Shown here one piece after another: positions 1 through 6,552 of a stretch of DNA of 11,195 nucleotides (its first letter is position 1; every line of letters begins with the position of its first letter). Both the position numbers and the translations under genes were made by a program. Where the stretch lies: positions 1 to 11,195 of the forward strand of contig JAOZUP010000095.1 in the NCBI GenBank assembly GCA_029938595.1. The letters run 5' to 3'. The notes below the pieces were generated by a model. The model was given only the letters and a program-made list of their open reading frames with translations, was not told the DNA's origin and did not search any database. Source of the DNA: Thermoanaerobaculales bacterium. Its GTDB lineage: Bacteria; Acidobacteriota; Thermoanaerobaculia; Thermoanaerobaculales; Sulfomarinibacteraceae.

Positions 1-17
1 ATCTGCGTCATCTGCGG
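1..17. repeat. Short direct repeat ATCTGCG-TC-ATCTGCG at window edge
   Basis: Two copies of ATCTGCG (1-7 and 10-16) lie directly upstream of the permease start. Similar phrases occur between genes in some planctomycete-like genomes as I remember them, so this could be dispersed intergenic DNA. It could equally be the 3' end of an upstream coding sequence: an open frame from base 2 ends at a TGA (29-31) that overlaps the permease ATG as ATGA. The window does not decide between the two. Confidence 0.3.
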
Positions 18-27
18 GCAAAATGCG

Positions 28-1209
28 ATGAGAGATGTTCTGTTTCTTGCTTGGCGCTACCTGGCTCATAACCGGGTCAAGACGGCGGTGCTTGTGGGGT
101 CGATCATGCTTATCGTCTACCTGCCGGTGGCGCTGCGTGTGCTGGTGAAGCAATCGGCGGCCGAACTCACCGCCCGCGCCGAGGCGACCCCACTTCTGAT
201 CGGCGCCAAGGGCAGCCCCCTCGAGCTCGCCCTGAGCTCGCTCTACTTCGAGTCCGACACGCCCGAGCTCACGACCTACGCCGAGGCAGGACGGATCGCC
301 GAAACCGGCCTCGCGCAGGCGATTCCGCTTTACGTCCGCTTCAAGGTGCGCTCGCAACCCATTGTCGGCACCTCGCTCGAGTACTTCGAATTGCGGGGTC
401 TGAAATTTTCCGACGGCCGCGCCATGGCGATGCTCGGAGAGTGCGTTCTCGGCGCCCGGGCGGCCGAGGCACTCAATGTCGGCATCGGTGGAACGGCGAT
501 CTCCTCACCCGAAAGCGTCTTCGACATCGCCGGCGTCTACCCGCTCAAGATGCAGGTGGTCGGCGTTTTGGAGCCTTCCTTCACGGCCGACGACGTGGCG
601 GTCTTCGTCGACCTCAAGACTGCGTGGATCGTCCAGGGCCTGGTGCACGGCCACCAGGACATGGCCGCGCCCGAGGCGGCTTCCGGAGTGCTGTCGCGGG
701 AGGGCGACAATATCGTCGCCAACGCATCGGTTGTGCAGTTCACCGAGATCACGCCCGACAACATCGACTCCTTCCACTTCCACGGCTCGGCCGCGGACTA
801 CCCCATCTCGGCGGTCATCGCCGTGCCCCACGATCAGAAGTCGGGAACGATCCTGATGGGCCGCTACGAGTCGCCCGACGATCCCGCCCAGATCCTCCAG
901 CCCACGACCGTCATCGACGACCTCCTCGCCACCATCTTCACGGTCCAGAACTTCGTGGTGGCTGGGATGCTCCTGGTGGGTCTGGCCGCCCTGGCCACCG
1001 CAGTGCTGGTCTTCGTTCTCTCGCTCAGGCTCCGCAAACGCGAGATCGAGACCATGGCCAAGATCGGCGGTTCCAGGGTTCGGGTGGCAGGTGTTCTGGT
1101 CACCGAGGTGGCGGTGGTTGTGCTGATGAGCGTTCTGCTCGCGGGCGTCCTAACGGCACTCACGGCTCGCTTTGCTTCGACCGCGGTGCGTCTCCTGCTG
1201 CTGCAGTAA
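28..1209 (+). CDS. FtsX/MacB-type ABC transporter permease
   Basis: Predicted inner-membrane permease of 393 residues in the FtsX-like (MacB/LolC) class. Transmembrane segment 1 spans about residues 19-40. A large extracytoplasmic domain of about 265 residues follows, then TM2 (about 308-333), a basic cytoplasmic loop with LRKREIETMAKIGGSR (335-350), and TM3 (about 351-379). The loop matches the RxREIgxxkAlGa element that contacts the ATPase in this family. The protein stops about 14 residues after TM3, so the fourth helix usual in the family is not visible. Start: ATG at 28, giving MRDVLFLAWRYLAHNRVKT, a normal N-terminus for the class. No good Shine-Dalgarno is seen, but an ATGA overlap with an upstream frame would allow translational coupling. 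The frame is open to the window edge, so a longer N-terminus cannot be excluded. The cognate ATP-binding subunit must lie elsewhere, most likely upstream. The ZnuA-like lipoprotein gene 119 nt downstream suggests a metal transporter; that is inference. Confidence 0.85.
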   Translation: MRDVLFLAWRYLAHNRVKTAVLVGSIMLIVYLPVALRVLVKQSAAELTARAEATPLLIGAKGSPLELALSSLYFESDTPELTTYAEAGRIAETGLAQAIPLYVRFKVRSQPIVGTSLEYFELRGLKFSDGRAMAMLGECVLGARAAEALNVGIGGTAISSPESVFDIAGVYPLKMQVVGVLEPSFTADDVAVFVDLKTAWIVQGLVHGHQDMAAPEAASGVLSREGDNIVANASVVQFTEITPDNIDSFHFHGSAADYPISAVIAVPHDQKSGTILMGRYESPDDPAQILQPTTVIDDLLATIFTVQNFVVAGMLLVGLAALATAVLVFVLSLRLRKREIETMAKIGGSRVRVAGVLVTEVAVVVLMSVLLAGVLTALTARFASTAVRLLLLQ

Positions 1210-1267
1210 ACTACGACGGTCATGCGCATCTTTGACAATTCCCACCATCCATCGTGGAAGGAGTGGT

Positions 1268-1281
1268 TGGTCTGCAAACCA
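1268..1281. promoter_or_regulatory. Imperfect palindrome upstream of lipoprotein gene
   Basis: TGGTCTGCAAACCA reads almost the same on both strands (12 of 14 positions) around a central TGCA. It sits about 47 nt before the lipoprotein start, in the 119-nt gap after the permease gene, and could be an operator. A TTGACA lies at 1232-1237 but no acceptable -10 follows at the right distance, so no promoter is called. The site does not resemble the palindrome at 3731-3742. Confidence 0.15.
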
Positions 1282-1316
1282 TGAAAGCAGTTGATCGGAT
1301 CCCGGTCCTCGGCCAG

Positions 1317-1322
1317 AAGGAG
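1317..1322 (+). promoter_or_regulatory. Ribosome binding site for ZnuA-like lipoprotein
   Basis: AAGGAG with a 6-nt gap before the ATG at 1329. It decides the start: the frame is open back to a GTG at 1254 and an ATG at 1281, but only 1329 has this site and yields a clean lipoprotein signal peptide. Confidence 0.75.
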
Positions 1323-1328
1323 AATCTC

Positions 1329-2264
1329 ATGCGCGTATTCCATTCGATCGCAGTGGCCCTCGCCGTTTTGCTTGCCGGTTGTGGTGGTGATGAATCGGGC
1401 AAGGTAGCACCGGTTGCCGAGGAAACCACCGACATGCTTGTCGTGTATGCGGTGAACTACCCTCTCGCTTACTTCGCGGAACGGATCGGTGGCGATCTGG
1501 TGGAGGTGGTCTTCCCGGCGCCGGTGGACGAGGATCCGGCCTTCTGGTCACCCGACGCCGACACCATCGCCGCCTATCAGGTCGCCGACCTGATCCTGCT
1601 CAACGGGGCTGGATACGCGAAGTGGGTCGACCGCGCCACTCTTCCCTCGTCCAGGCTCGTCGACACGGGAGCAGCCTTCGCGGACCGGCTGATCGAAATG
1701 GAGAGCGTCACCACCCACAGCCACGGACCCGAGGGCGAGCACGAACACGGTGGGTGGGCCTTCACCACCTGGCTCGACCCGACGCTGGCGATCCAGCAGG
1801 CGCAGGCCGTCGCGGCGGCTCTCACCGCGCTGCGGCCGGAGCACGAACAGGGAATTCAGGCGCGGATGGAGGAGCTGGAGTCCACCCTGCTTGATCTCGA
1901 TGCGCGGCTGTCGTCGGCAGCCAAGATCATCGGCGACACACCGCTCCTCTTCTCACACCCCGTCTACCAGTACCTCATTCGCCGGTACGAGCTCAACGGT
2001 ATCGAGGTCCATTGGGAGCCCGACGAGCCTCCCGACGGCCACGCGTGGGACCACCTCGAGGAAGAGCTGGAGTCCCACCCCGCGGAGTGGATGCTCTGGG
2101 AGGACGAGCCATTCCAATCGACGGTCGCCGACCTTGAAGACCTCGGCATCGGCAGCCTGCTCTTCGACCCCTGCGCCAACGCCCCGGAAACCGGTGACTA
2201 CCTGACGGTTATGGAGGCCAATGCCGGCGTACTGGAAACCATAGCCGAGACCCGTAACAACTAG
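1329..2264 (+). CDS. ZnuA/TroA-like metal-binding lipoprotein, ligand-altered
   Basis: Protein of 311 residues. A lipoprotein signal (MRVFHSIAVALAVLLAGC, lipidated Cys18) anchors it to a membrane outside the cytoplasm. The fold signature is of the cluster A-I solute-binding proteins of zinc/manganese ABC transporters: DTIAAYQVADLILLNGAGY (78-96), a His-rich loop HSHGPEGEHEH (130-140), WLDP (148-151), SHPVYQYLIRRYEL (209-222), and a terminal FDPC...GDYLTVMEAN (279-298). Compared with canonical ZnuA, the first His ligand (usually DPHxxEPSP) reads DPAFWSP with Ala71, and the second (usually HxWLDP) reads TTWLDP with Thr146. His210 and Asp280 are kept. Metal may therefore be bound through the His-rich loop or extra His residues at 228, 238, 242 and 250, or binding may differ. 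Its gene lies 119 nt after an FtsX-type permease rather than a ZnuB-type one. It probably feeds that transporter, but this is inferred from position. Its stop overlaps the stop of the convergent gene. Confidence 0.85.
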   Translation: MRVFHSIAVALAVLLAGCGGDESGKVAPVAEETTDMLVVYAVNYPLAYFAERIGGDLVEVVFPAPVDEDPAFWSPDADTIAAYQVADLILLNGAGYAKWVDRATLPSSRLVDTGAAFADRLIEMESVTTHSHGPEGEHEHGGWAFTTWLDPTLAIQQAQAVAAALTALRPEHEQGIQARMEELESTLLDLDARLSSAAKIIGDTPLLFSHPVYQYLIRRYELNGIEVHWEPDEPPDGHAWDHLEEELESHPAEWMLWEDEPFQSTVADLEDLGIGSLLFDPCANAPETGDYLTVMEANAGVLETIAETRNN

Positions 2265-2269
2265 TTGTT
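2256..2269. repeat. 14-bp perfect palindrome holding two overlapping stop codons
   Basis: AACAACTAGTTGTT is its own reverse complement. The central CTAG (2261-2264) supplies the TAG stops of two convergent genes, so both proteins end in Asn-Asn. There is no room for separate terminators, so the transcripts overlap at their 3' ends unless they stop at this spot. The stem is too AT-rich for a strong terminator. Confidence 0.8.
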
Positions 2270-3640
2270 CTGCGCCCCAGCCTCGATCCAGTCCTTGAGC
2301 AAGTCTTGCAGCTCCTGGCTCAGTGGGGTGCGGAAGCGCGGCATCTGCACACCGGAGATCGACGGGTCGCCGATCACCTTGAGGTAGAGATAGGAGTTGT
2401 TCGGGTCACCGGGCTCGATGCGGTCCTTTGACCCCTGCACGGACGACGGCACGTTGACGATGTTGCCAAACGCCTGCCCTTCGGCCAGGCTCAGATCCTG
2501 AGCGGCGCTGCCCGCCGAGTGACAGCCCGAGAGGGCGCAACTTGGGTTGAAGATCTCGTTCTGGACCCGGGTAAAGATGGCCTCCATCCCCGTCTGAGGA
2601 TTGACCGTCATCGTGAGCGTCGGCGGACTCGGGTCGGAGAGGCCGAACTCGTCGGTGACCGTGAAGGTCGCGGAGTAGGTGCCTTCGTCCGAATAGACAT
2701 GGGGGCTTGGCGCGAGCTGGGTCGAGGTGATTCCGTCGCCGAAGTCCCACACCACCGTCACGTCGTCGCCGTCAGCGTCGGAGGCGGTGCCGGAAAATTG
2801 GACGCTCTCCCCCTCGGTGACAGTCGTGTCGCCGCTCGGCGAGGTGATAGTGCCGTTGGGCGCCCTATTTTCTGAGACCGGCGTGCCGTTGTCGGCGAAG
2901 GGCAGCACGAAGATCGGGTCGTTGGAGGTGTTGTCGATGACGGTGGCGTACGCCAGAACCGGTAGATCAGCGGTGAACTCGACGGTGGCGTTGATGGTCA
3001 CACGGTTTCGCTCACCGACGAACCGGAAGACGTTGTCGATCTGCGAGAAGGTCCGCGGCGGAAGTTCACGATCCCGTTCACCGAGGAGCTCGCCGGTGTC
3101 GGCGTCGAAGACGCGGACGGTGGCCGTGACAGCCTGCAGGTTCGGGTTGGTGAACCCGACGTTGGTCCGGAAACCGGTGTCCGCCGGGTCATTCATGATC
3201 TGCAGGAGAATCCCGCTGCCCACCGCATCGTCTGGCGAGATCCCAGGGATGAAGCTGCCGAAAGTGCCCTCGGCCCCTCCCAGGTTAAAGGTACGCGAGG
3301 TGGCGTAGAAGAGGGTGTCGGAGCGCATCCGGATCGCCCCGGCGACCTCGGAGAGCCCGAAGAAGCTCGCCAAGATATCGTTGAACGCCTCGCCCGACCG
3401 GGGAGCAATGTTCACTGACATCTCCGGCACATTCGAGTTGTCCACATCCCGGTCGAGAAAGGACAGAAACACGGTGATGGTCTCGCTCGGATCCGGGTTA
3501 TAGAGCCGGACATCGGTCACGAAGAACGCGCCCTCGGCGCCCGTGGCGCTGGCGGCCCCGGGGAAGTAGCGAACGACCTCCTGGGCGGCCGCGACACCAG
3601 CAACGGACATCAGCATCAGTGAGAGCACTGTTTTTTTCAT
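2261..3640 (-). CDS. Secreted PKD-domain protein with C-terminal cytochrome c-like domain
   Basis: 459 residues. Start: ATG at 3640 with GGAGGA just upstream (minus strand, 3645-3650); an earlier in-frame TTG at 3655 is less likely. The signal peptide MKKTVLSLMLMSVAGVAAAQ predicts export with cleavage near AAA-Q. Residues about 21-255 form a beta-rich region (RTNVGFTNPN and similar stretches) of a kind I associate with acidobacterial secreted proteins; its function is unknown. A PKD domain spans about 259-347, with VVWDFGDG at 297-304 and HVYSDEGTYSATFTV. The C-terminal part (about 352-459) resembles a small c-type cytochrome: NPSCALSGCH (365-374) has C-x4-C-H instead of C-x2-C-H, followed by QMPRF with Met433 as a possible axial ligand and the usual ending LSQELQDLLKDWIEAGA. 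Heme attachment is plausible but unproven, because the spacing is atypical. The gene lies inside the metal-uptake island on the opposite strand and may have nothing to do with it. Alternatively it is a cell-surface adhesin-like protein with a disulfide in place of heme. Confidence 0.85.
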   Translation of the reverse strand: MKKTVLSLMLMSVAGVAAAQEVVRYFPGAASATGAEGAFFVTDVRLYNPDPSETITVFLSFLDRDVDNSNVPEMSVNIAPRSGEAFNDILASFFGLSEVAGAIRMRSDTLFYATSRTFNLGGAEGTFGSFIPGISPDDAVGSGILLQIMNDPADTGFRTNVGFTNPNLQAVTATVRVFDADTGELLGERDRELPPRTFSQIDNVFRFVGERNRVTINATVEFTADLPVLAYATVIDNTSNDPIFVLPFADNGTPVSENRAPNGTITSPSGDTTVTEGESVQFSGTASDADGDDVTVVWDFGDGITSTQLAPSPHVYSDEGTYSATFTVTDEFGLSDPSPPTLTMTVNPQTGMEAIFTRVQNEIFNPSCALSGCHSAGSAAQDLSLAEGQAFGNIVNVPSSVQGSKDRIEPGDPNNSYLYLKVIGDPSISGVQMPRFRTPLSQELQDLLKDWIEAGAQNN

Positions 3641-3730
3641 AGAATCCTCCAGCAATAGTTGGCGGGAAGCACCAGCCTCGTTACACAGAAATCAAGCAAG
3701 AAGCTGATCTCACTTCCGTGGGCGTTGACA

Positions 3731-3742
3731 CCCGTTAACGGG
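3731..3742. promoter_or_regulatory. 12-bp perfect palindrome in divergent intergenic region
   Basis: CCCGTTAACGGG lies in the 141-nt gap between the divergent PKD gene and the His-rich gene, 40 nt before the latter's start. It overlaps TTAACG (3735-3740), which with TAGAAT (3759-3764) at an 18-nt spacing could be a weak sigma70-type promoter for the His-rich/receptor unit. A TTGACA also ends right before it (3725-3730) but has no matching -10. A repressor such as Zur could act here, but the sequence does not resemble the proteobacterial Zur box. The promoter would put the transcript start next to the Shine-Dalgarno, which weakens the case. Confidence 0.3.
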
Positions 3743-3770
3743 AGGCCTCGGGCTCCTGTAGAATCAGCGC

Positions 3771-3774
3771 GGAG
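3771..3774 (+). promoter_or_regulatory. Ribosome binding site setting a GTG start
   Basis: GGAG, 7 nt before the GTG at 3782. It favours this start over an in-frame ATG further upstream (3659), which would add residues ahead of the signal peptide, and over the ATG at 3845, which would remove the charged N-terminal part. Confidence 0.5.
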
Positions 3775-3781
3775 TTCCGAC

Positions 3782-4201
3782 GTGAGACGTCTCCTCAGAG
3801 CCGTAATCCGATGCTCCCGGCTGGCCGGCCCGGTCTTGGGCGTGATGGCAGTTGTCTGTGCCGGAGGTTTCGGTCTCCACGCTGCCCAAGACTGGCACCG
3901 CCACGGTGAGCTTGGCGCCGGCTTCTTCCACCTCCACTTCCACGTCGGCGATCACGATCACGAGATTCACGGCCACGATCACCCCGTTCAGGACGACCAC
4001 GATCACGACACTCCCACCAACGAAAACCAGAAACGAATGGCGGTTCTCACGATCGCCCACGTCATTCAAGACGGTGCGGCGGCCGCGCCAGCCGTAGCCT
4101 CCCCAGAGGCCATTCCTGATCGCACGCCGATCGACAGCGTGGATCTGCCACGTCCCACCGAGTTTTCAGTCTTCGCGAATCCCCGCGCACCGCCAATCTG
4201 A
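3782..4201 (+). CDS. Small His-rich exported protein, putative metal buffer
   Basis: 139 residues from a GTG start. The basic N-terminus (MRRLLRAVIRCSR) and the hydrophobic stretch to about residue 34 (ending GLHAAQ) form a signal peptide or membrane anchor. Residues 33-75 hold 13 of the 14 histidines, alternating with Asp: HLHFHVGDHDHEIHGHDH (50-67), then DDHDHD (71-76). The rest is Pro/Ala-rich and ends in PRAPPI. Asp-His arrays of this kind bind Zn, Ni, Co or Cu in known proteins; I do not recognise the family. The receptor gene starts 83 nt downstream on the same strand, so the two are probably co-transcribed. A role in holding metal in the periplasm, or passing it from the receptor to the lipoprotein, is inference. 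The RAPP ending recalls small proteins encoded beside metal-related TonB receptors, but I cannot verify homology. Confidence 0.7.
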   Translation: MRRLLRAVIRCSRLAGPVLGVMAVVCAGGFGLHAAQDWHRHGELGAGFFHLHFHVGDHDHEIHGHDHPVQDDHDHDTPTNENQKRMAVLTIAHVIQDGAAAAPAVASPEAIPDRTPIDSVDLPRPTEFSVFANPRAPPI

Positions 4202-4242
4202 TCCACCCCTACCACCGTCGAATCCACATCTGTTCCCTCGGT

Positions 4243-4261
4243 ACCGACCGACAGGGTCGGT
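4243..4261 (+). other. Hairpin in leader of TonB-dependent receptor
   Basis: ACCGACC (4243-4249) pairs perfectly with GGTCGGT (4255-4261) around a 5-nt loop. It ends 12 nt before the Shine-Dalgarno GGGAG of the receptor gene. No T-run follows, so it is not a normal terminator. It could adjust expression between the His-rich protein and the receptor. Confidence 0.35.
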
Positions 4262-4284
4262 CTGCGGCTGCATGGGAGATTTTG

Positions 4285-6411
4285 ATGATCAGAACGACAA
4301 CCGCGATCTTCGCGATGGTGTTTCTCTGTGCCATTCCTTTGGCGGCACAGGAGAATGAAGAGCCGTCGAAAACCCCGGAGGCGACAACTGAGGAGAAACC
4401 GGATCACATCCATGAGGACGACGCCGAGCATCGTCTCAAGTATTACGACGACATCGACGTCACCGCTCGAGGTGACGACCTGCTCGCCATCGCCGGTTCG
4501 TCCAACGAGGGAACCACGGGCAAGGAGGACCTCGAGAAGCGGCCCATCCTGCGCGCCGGCGAGCTGGTGGAGACGGTGCCCGGCGCCATCGCCACCCAGC
4601 ACTCGGGGGGCGGCAAGGCCAACCAGTACTTCCTGCGCGGATTCAACCTCGACCACGGCACCGACTTCGCGGTTTCGGTCGGCGGCATACCGGTCAACAT
4701 GCCGACCCATGGCCACGGCCAGGGCTATGCCGACCTCAACTTCCTCATCCCAGAGCTTGTCGAACGAGCGCGCTACCGCAAGGGGCCGTACCACGCCTCG
4801 ATCGGCGATTTCTCGTCGGCCGGAGGAGTTGACTTCGATCTGGTGAGCGCCCTGCCCGACGGGATCGTCAACCTGACCGTGGGCAGCTTCGCCTTTCAGC
4901 GCGCCCTGGTTGCCGACACCTTCCGGGTCGCGGAAGGCGACCTCACAGCGGCTCTCGAGTACTACCACTACGACGGTCCGTGGGACCGGGGCGATGACTA
5001 CCAGCGATTCAACGGCACCGTTGCCTACTCGCGCGGTGACGCCTTCGCCGGCTGGTCCGTCGCCGCCATGGGCTCGGACGGCGACTGGCTGGCCACCGAC
5101 CAGGTGCCGCAGCGGGCGGTGGACGAGGGTCTGATCGACCGCTACGGGTTGATCGACCCCGGGCCTCGTGGAAACACCTCCCGCTACAGCCTCTCCGGAG
5201 AGGTCCACCGCGGCGGCCAGCGTTCGCTGTCCAGTTTGAACGCCTACGTCGTGAACTACGACTTCAGGCTCTACTCCAACTTCACCTACTACCTCGAGCA
5301 CCCAATCCGGGGCGACCAATTCGAGCAGGTGGACAACCGCTGGATCTACGGGCTCAACGCCTCGCATCGGTGGCAGGGCCACCTCGGCGGGACGCACACC
5401 GAAAGCGCGGTTGGTTTCCAACTCCGGTACGACGACATCGCCAACGGTCTCTACCCGACCATCGACCTCGAGCGCAGCGGGGTCATCCGGCAGGACGACG
5501 TCGGCCAGTTCGGCGCCGGTCTGTGGGGCGACACCTGGATCCGGTTCTCGGACACCTGGCGGATGAACCTGGGTCTTCGAGCCGACTACTATGGCGCCGA
5601 TGTGGAGGCCCACTTGCCCGTCAACTCGGGTACCGCCAACGACTGGATGCTCAACCCCAAGCTGAGCCTGGTCTACCGGCCGTGGGCCTCGACCGAGTTC
5701 TCACTCAACGCCGGCTCCGGCTTCCACTCGAACGATGCGAGGGGCACGACTATCCGTGTCGACCCGGTCACCGGCGAACCGGTACAAAAGGTGAATCCGC
5801 TGGTTCGGGCGAAGGGCATTGACCTCGGAGTCAGGACATTCACTCAGGGGGGTTACCACGCCACCCTGACCGGGTTCTGGCTCGAACTCGACTCGGAGCT
5901 TCTTTTCGTCGGCGACGGCGGCACCACCGAGGCGAGCCGGCCGAGCCGCCGCATCGGCGTCGAGTGGACCAACTTCTTGCAGCTCAACAGGGTCGTCGGC
6001 ATCGATTTCGACCTCACGTGGACCAACGCCGAGTTCACCGATGATGACCCCGCCGGCAACGACATACCGGGGGCGATCGTGACCACGATCGCGTCGGGAG
6101 TCACGGTCTCCGATCTCGGCCGCTGGTTCGGCGCCCTCCGGCTTCGCTACTTCTCGGGCGGGCCGCTGACCGAGGACGGATCCGTGACCTGGGGGCCGAC
6201 CGCGCTCGTCAGCGGCCGCGTCGGTTACAACCTCTCGGACCGGCTGCAGCTCGTCCTCGACGCGTTCAACCTGCTCGGCCGCGAGGACGACGACATCGCC
6301 TACTACTACGCGTCACGACTGCCGCGTGAGCCACTCGAGGGAATCGAGGATGTGCATTTTCACCCGATGGTCAAACCGTCGGCGAGGGTGACAATGATCT
6401 GGAAGTTTTGA
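4285..6411 (+). CDS. TonB-dependent outer-membrane receptor, putative metal importer
   Basis: 708 residues, a usual length for the family. Start: ATG at 4285 with GGGAG at 4274-4278. The signal peptide MIRTTTAIFAMVFLCAIPLAA is followed by an acidic, His-containing linker with DHIHEDDAEH (40-49). DDIDVTARG (55-63) occupies the TonB-box position. The plug domain (about 85-190) shows LRAGELVETVPGAIATQ, NQYFLRGFNLDHGTDFAV (113-130), IPVNMPTHGHGQGY (135-148) and RKGPYHASIGDFSSAGGVDF. The remainder has the alternating, Tyr/Trp-rich strands of a 22-strand barrel and ends in Phe, the usual barrel-assembly signal. It takes a scarce ligand across the outer membrane using TonB/ExbBD energy, and those genes are not in the window. 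His residues in the linker and plug, and the His-rich gene upstream, point to a metal such as zinc, as in ZnuD; the ligand is inferred. The stop codon lies inside the left arm of an inverted repeat, so the last codons are shared with that element. Confidence 0.9.
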   Translation: MIRTTTAIFAMVFLCAIPLAAQENEEPSKTPEATTEEKPDHIHEDDAEHRLKYYDDIDVTARGDDLLAIAGSSNEGTTGKEDLEKRPILRAGELVETVPGAIATQHSGGGKANQYFLRGFNLDHGTDFAVSVGGIPVNMPTHGHGQGYADLNFLIPELVERARYRKGPYHASIGDFSSAGGVDFDLVSALPDGIVNLTVGSFAFQRALVADTFRVAEGDLTAALEYYHYDGPWDRGDDYQRFNGTVAYSRGDAFAGWSVAAMGSDGDWLATDQVPQRAVDEGLIDRYGLIDPGPRGNTSRYSLSGEVHRGGQRSLSSLNAYVVNYDFRLYSNFTYYLEHPIRGDQFEQVDNRWIYGLNASHRWQGHLGGTHTESAVGFQLRYDDIANGLYPTIDLERSGVIRQDDVGQFGAGLWGDTWIRFSDTWRMNLGLRADYYGADVEAHLPVNSGTANDWMLNPKLSLVYRPWASTEFSLNAGSGFHSNDARGTTIRVDPVTGEPVQKVNPLVRAKGIDLGVRTFTQGGYHATLTGFWLELDSELLFVGDGGTTEASRPSRRIGVEWTNFLQLNRVVGIDFDLTWTNAEFTDDDPAGNDIPGAIVTTIASGVTVSDLGRWFGALRLRYFSGGPLTEDGSVTWGPTALVSGRVGYNLSDRLQLVLDAFNLLGREDDDIAYYYASRLPREPLEGIEDVHFHPMVKPSARVTMIWKF

Positions 6412-6540
6412 GTTTTTAGTTTTTAGTTCCACTCCCATGCAAACCGTTGGGGTGAGCCACGCCGCCCGCCTTCGTCACGGCGTAGCCCAAATGGCAAAGC
6501 CGGAAGGGCGCGAATAACTCAAAACTAAAAACTCAAAACT
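6404..6540. repeat. MITE-like inverted repeat, 25-bp arms
   Basis: The arm at 6404-6428 (AGTTTTGAG then two TTTTTAG units) is the reverse complement of 6516-6540 at 24 of 25 positions. The 87-bp interior is GC-rich and has its own short stems, for example CGCCG/CGGCG within 6463-6483 and CACTCC/GGGGTG near 6431-6456. The compositional contrast between AT-rich arms and GC-rich core suggests an inserted, non-autonomous element or a structured intergenic repeat. No target-site duplication is obvious. It separates two convergent genes and supplies the receptor stop codon. Stems with such a long loop are not standard terminators. Confidence 0.6.
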
Positions 6541-6552
6541 AAGAACTGATTA

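Noticed and set aside
441..1235. Plus-strand open frame inside the permease gene
   Set aside because: Arg/Gly-rich low-complexity translation in an alternative frame of a clear membrane protein gene.
1232..1237. TTGACA as a promoter -35 box for the lipoprotein gene
   Set aside because: No acceptable -10 hexamer 16-18 nt downstream.
2727..3308. Plus-strand open frame antisense to the PKD gene
   Set aside because: No ribosome binding site or domain, and the opposite strand encodes a clear PKD protein with a signal peptide.
3656..3781. Canonical proteobacterial Zur box upstream of the His-rich gene
   Set aside because: No sequence close to the known TATAAC-type palindrome; only the unrelated CCCGTTAACGGG was found.
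4066..5613. Long open frame of about 515 codons on the minus strand, antisense to the receptor gene
   Set aside because: Its translation is Val/Gly-rich with no recognisable domain, it mirrors the codon structure of the well-supported receptor gene, and GC-rich DNA often leaves such frames open.
6404..6540. Rho-independent terminator between convergent genes
   Set aside because: The 87-nt gap between arms is far too long for an intrinsic terminator loop.
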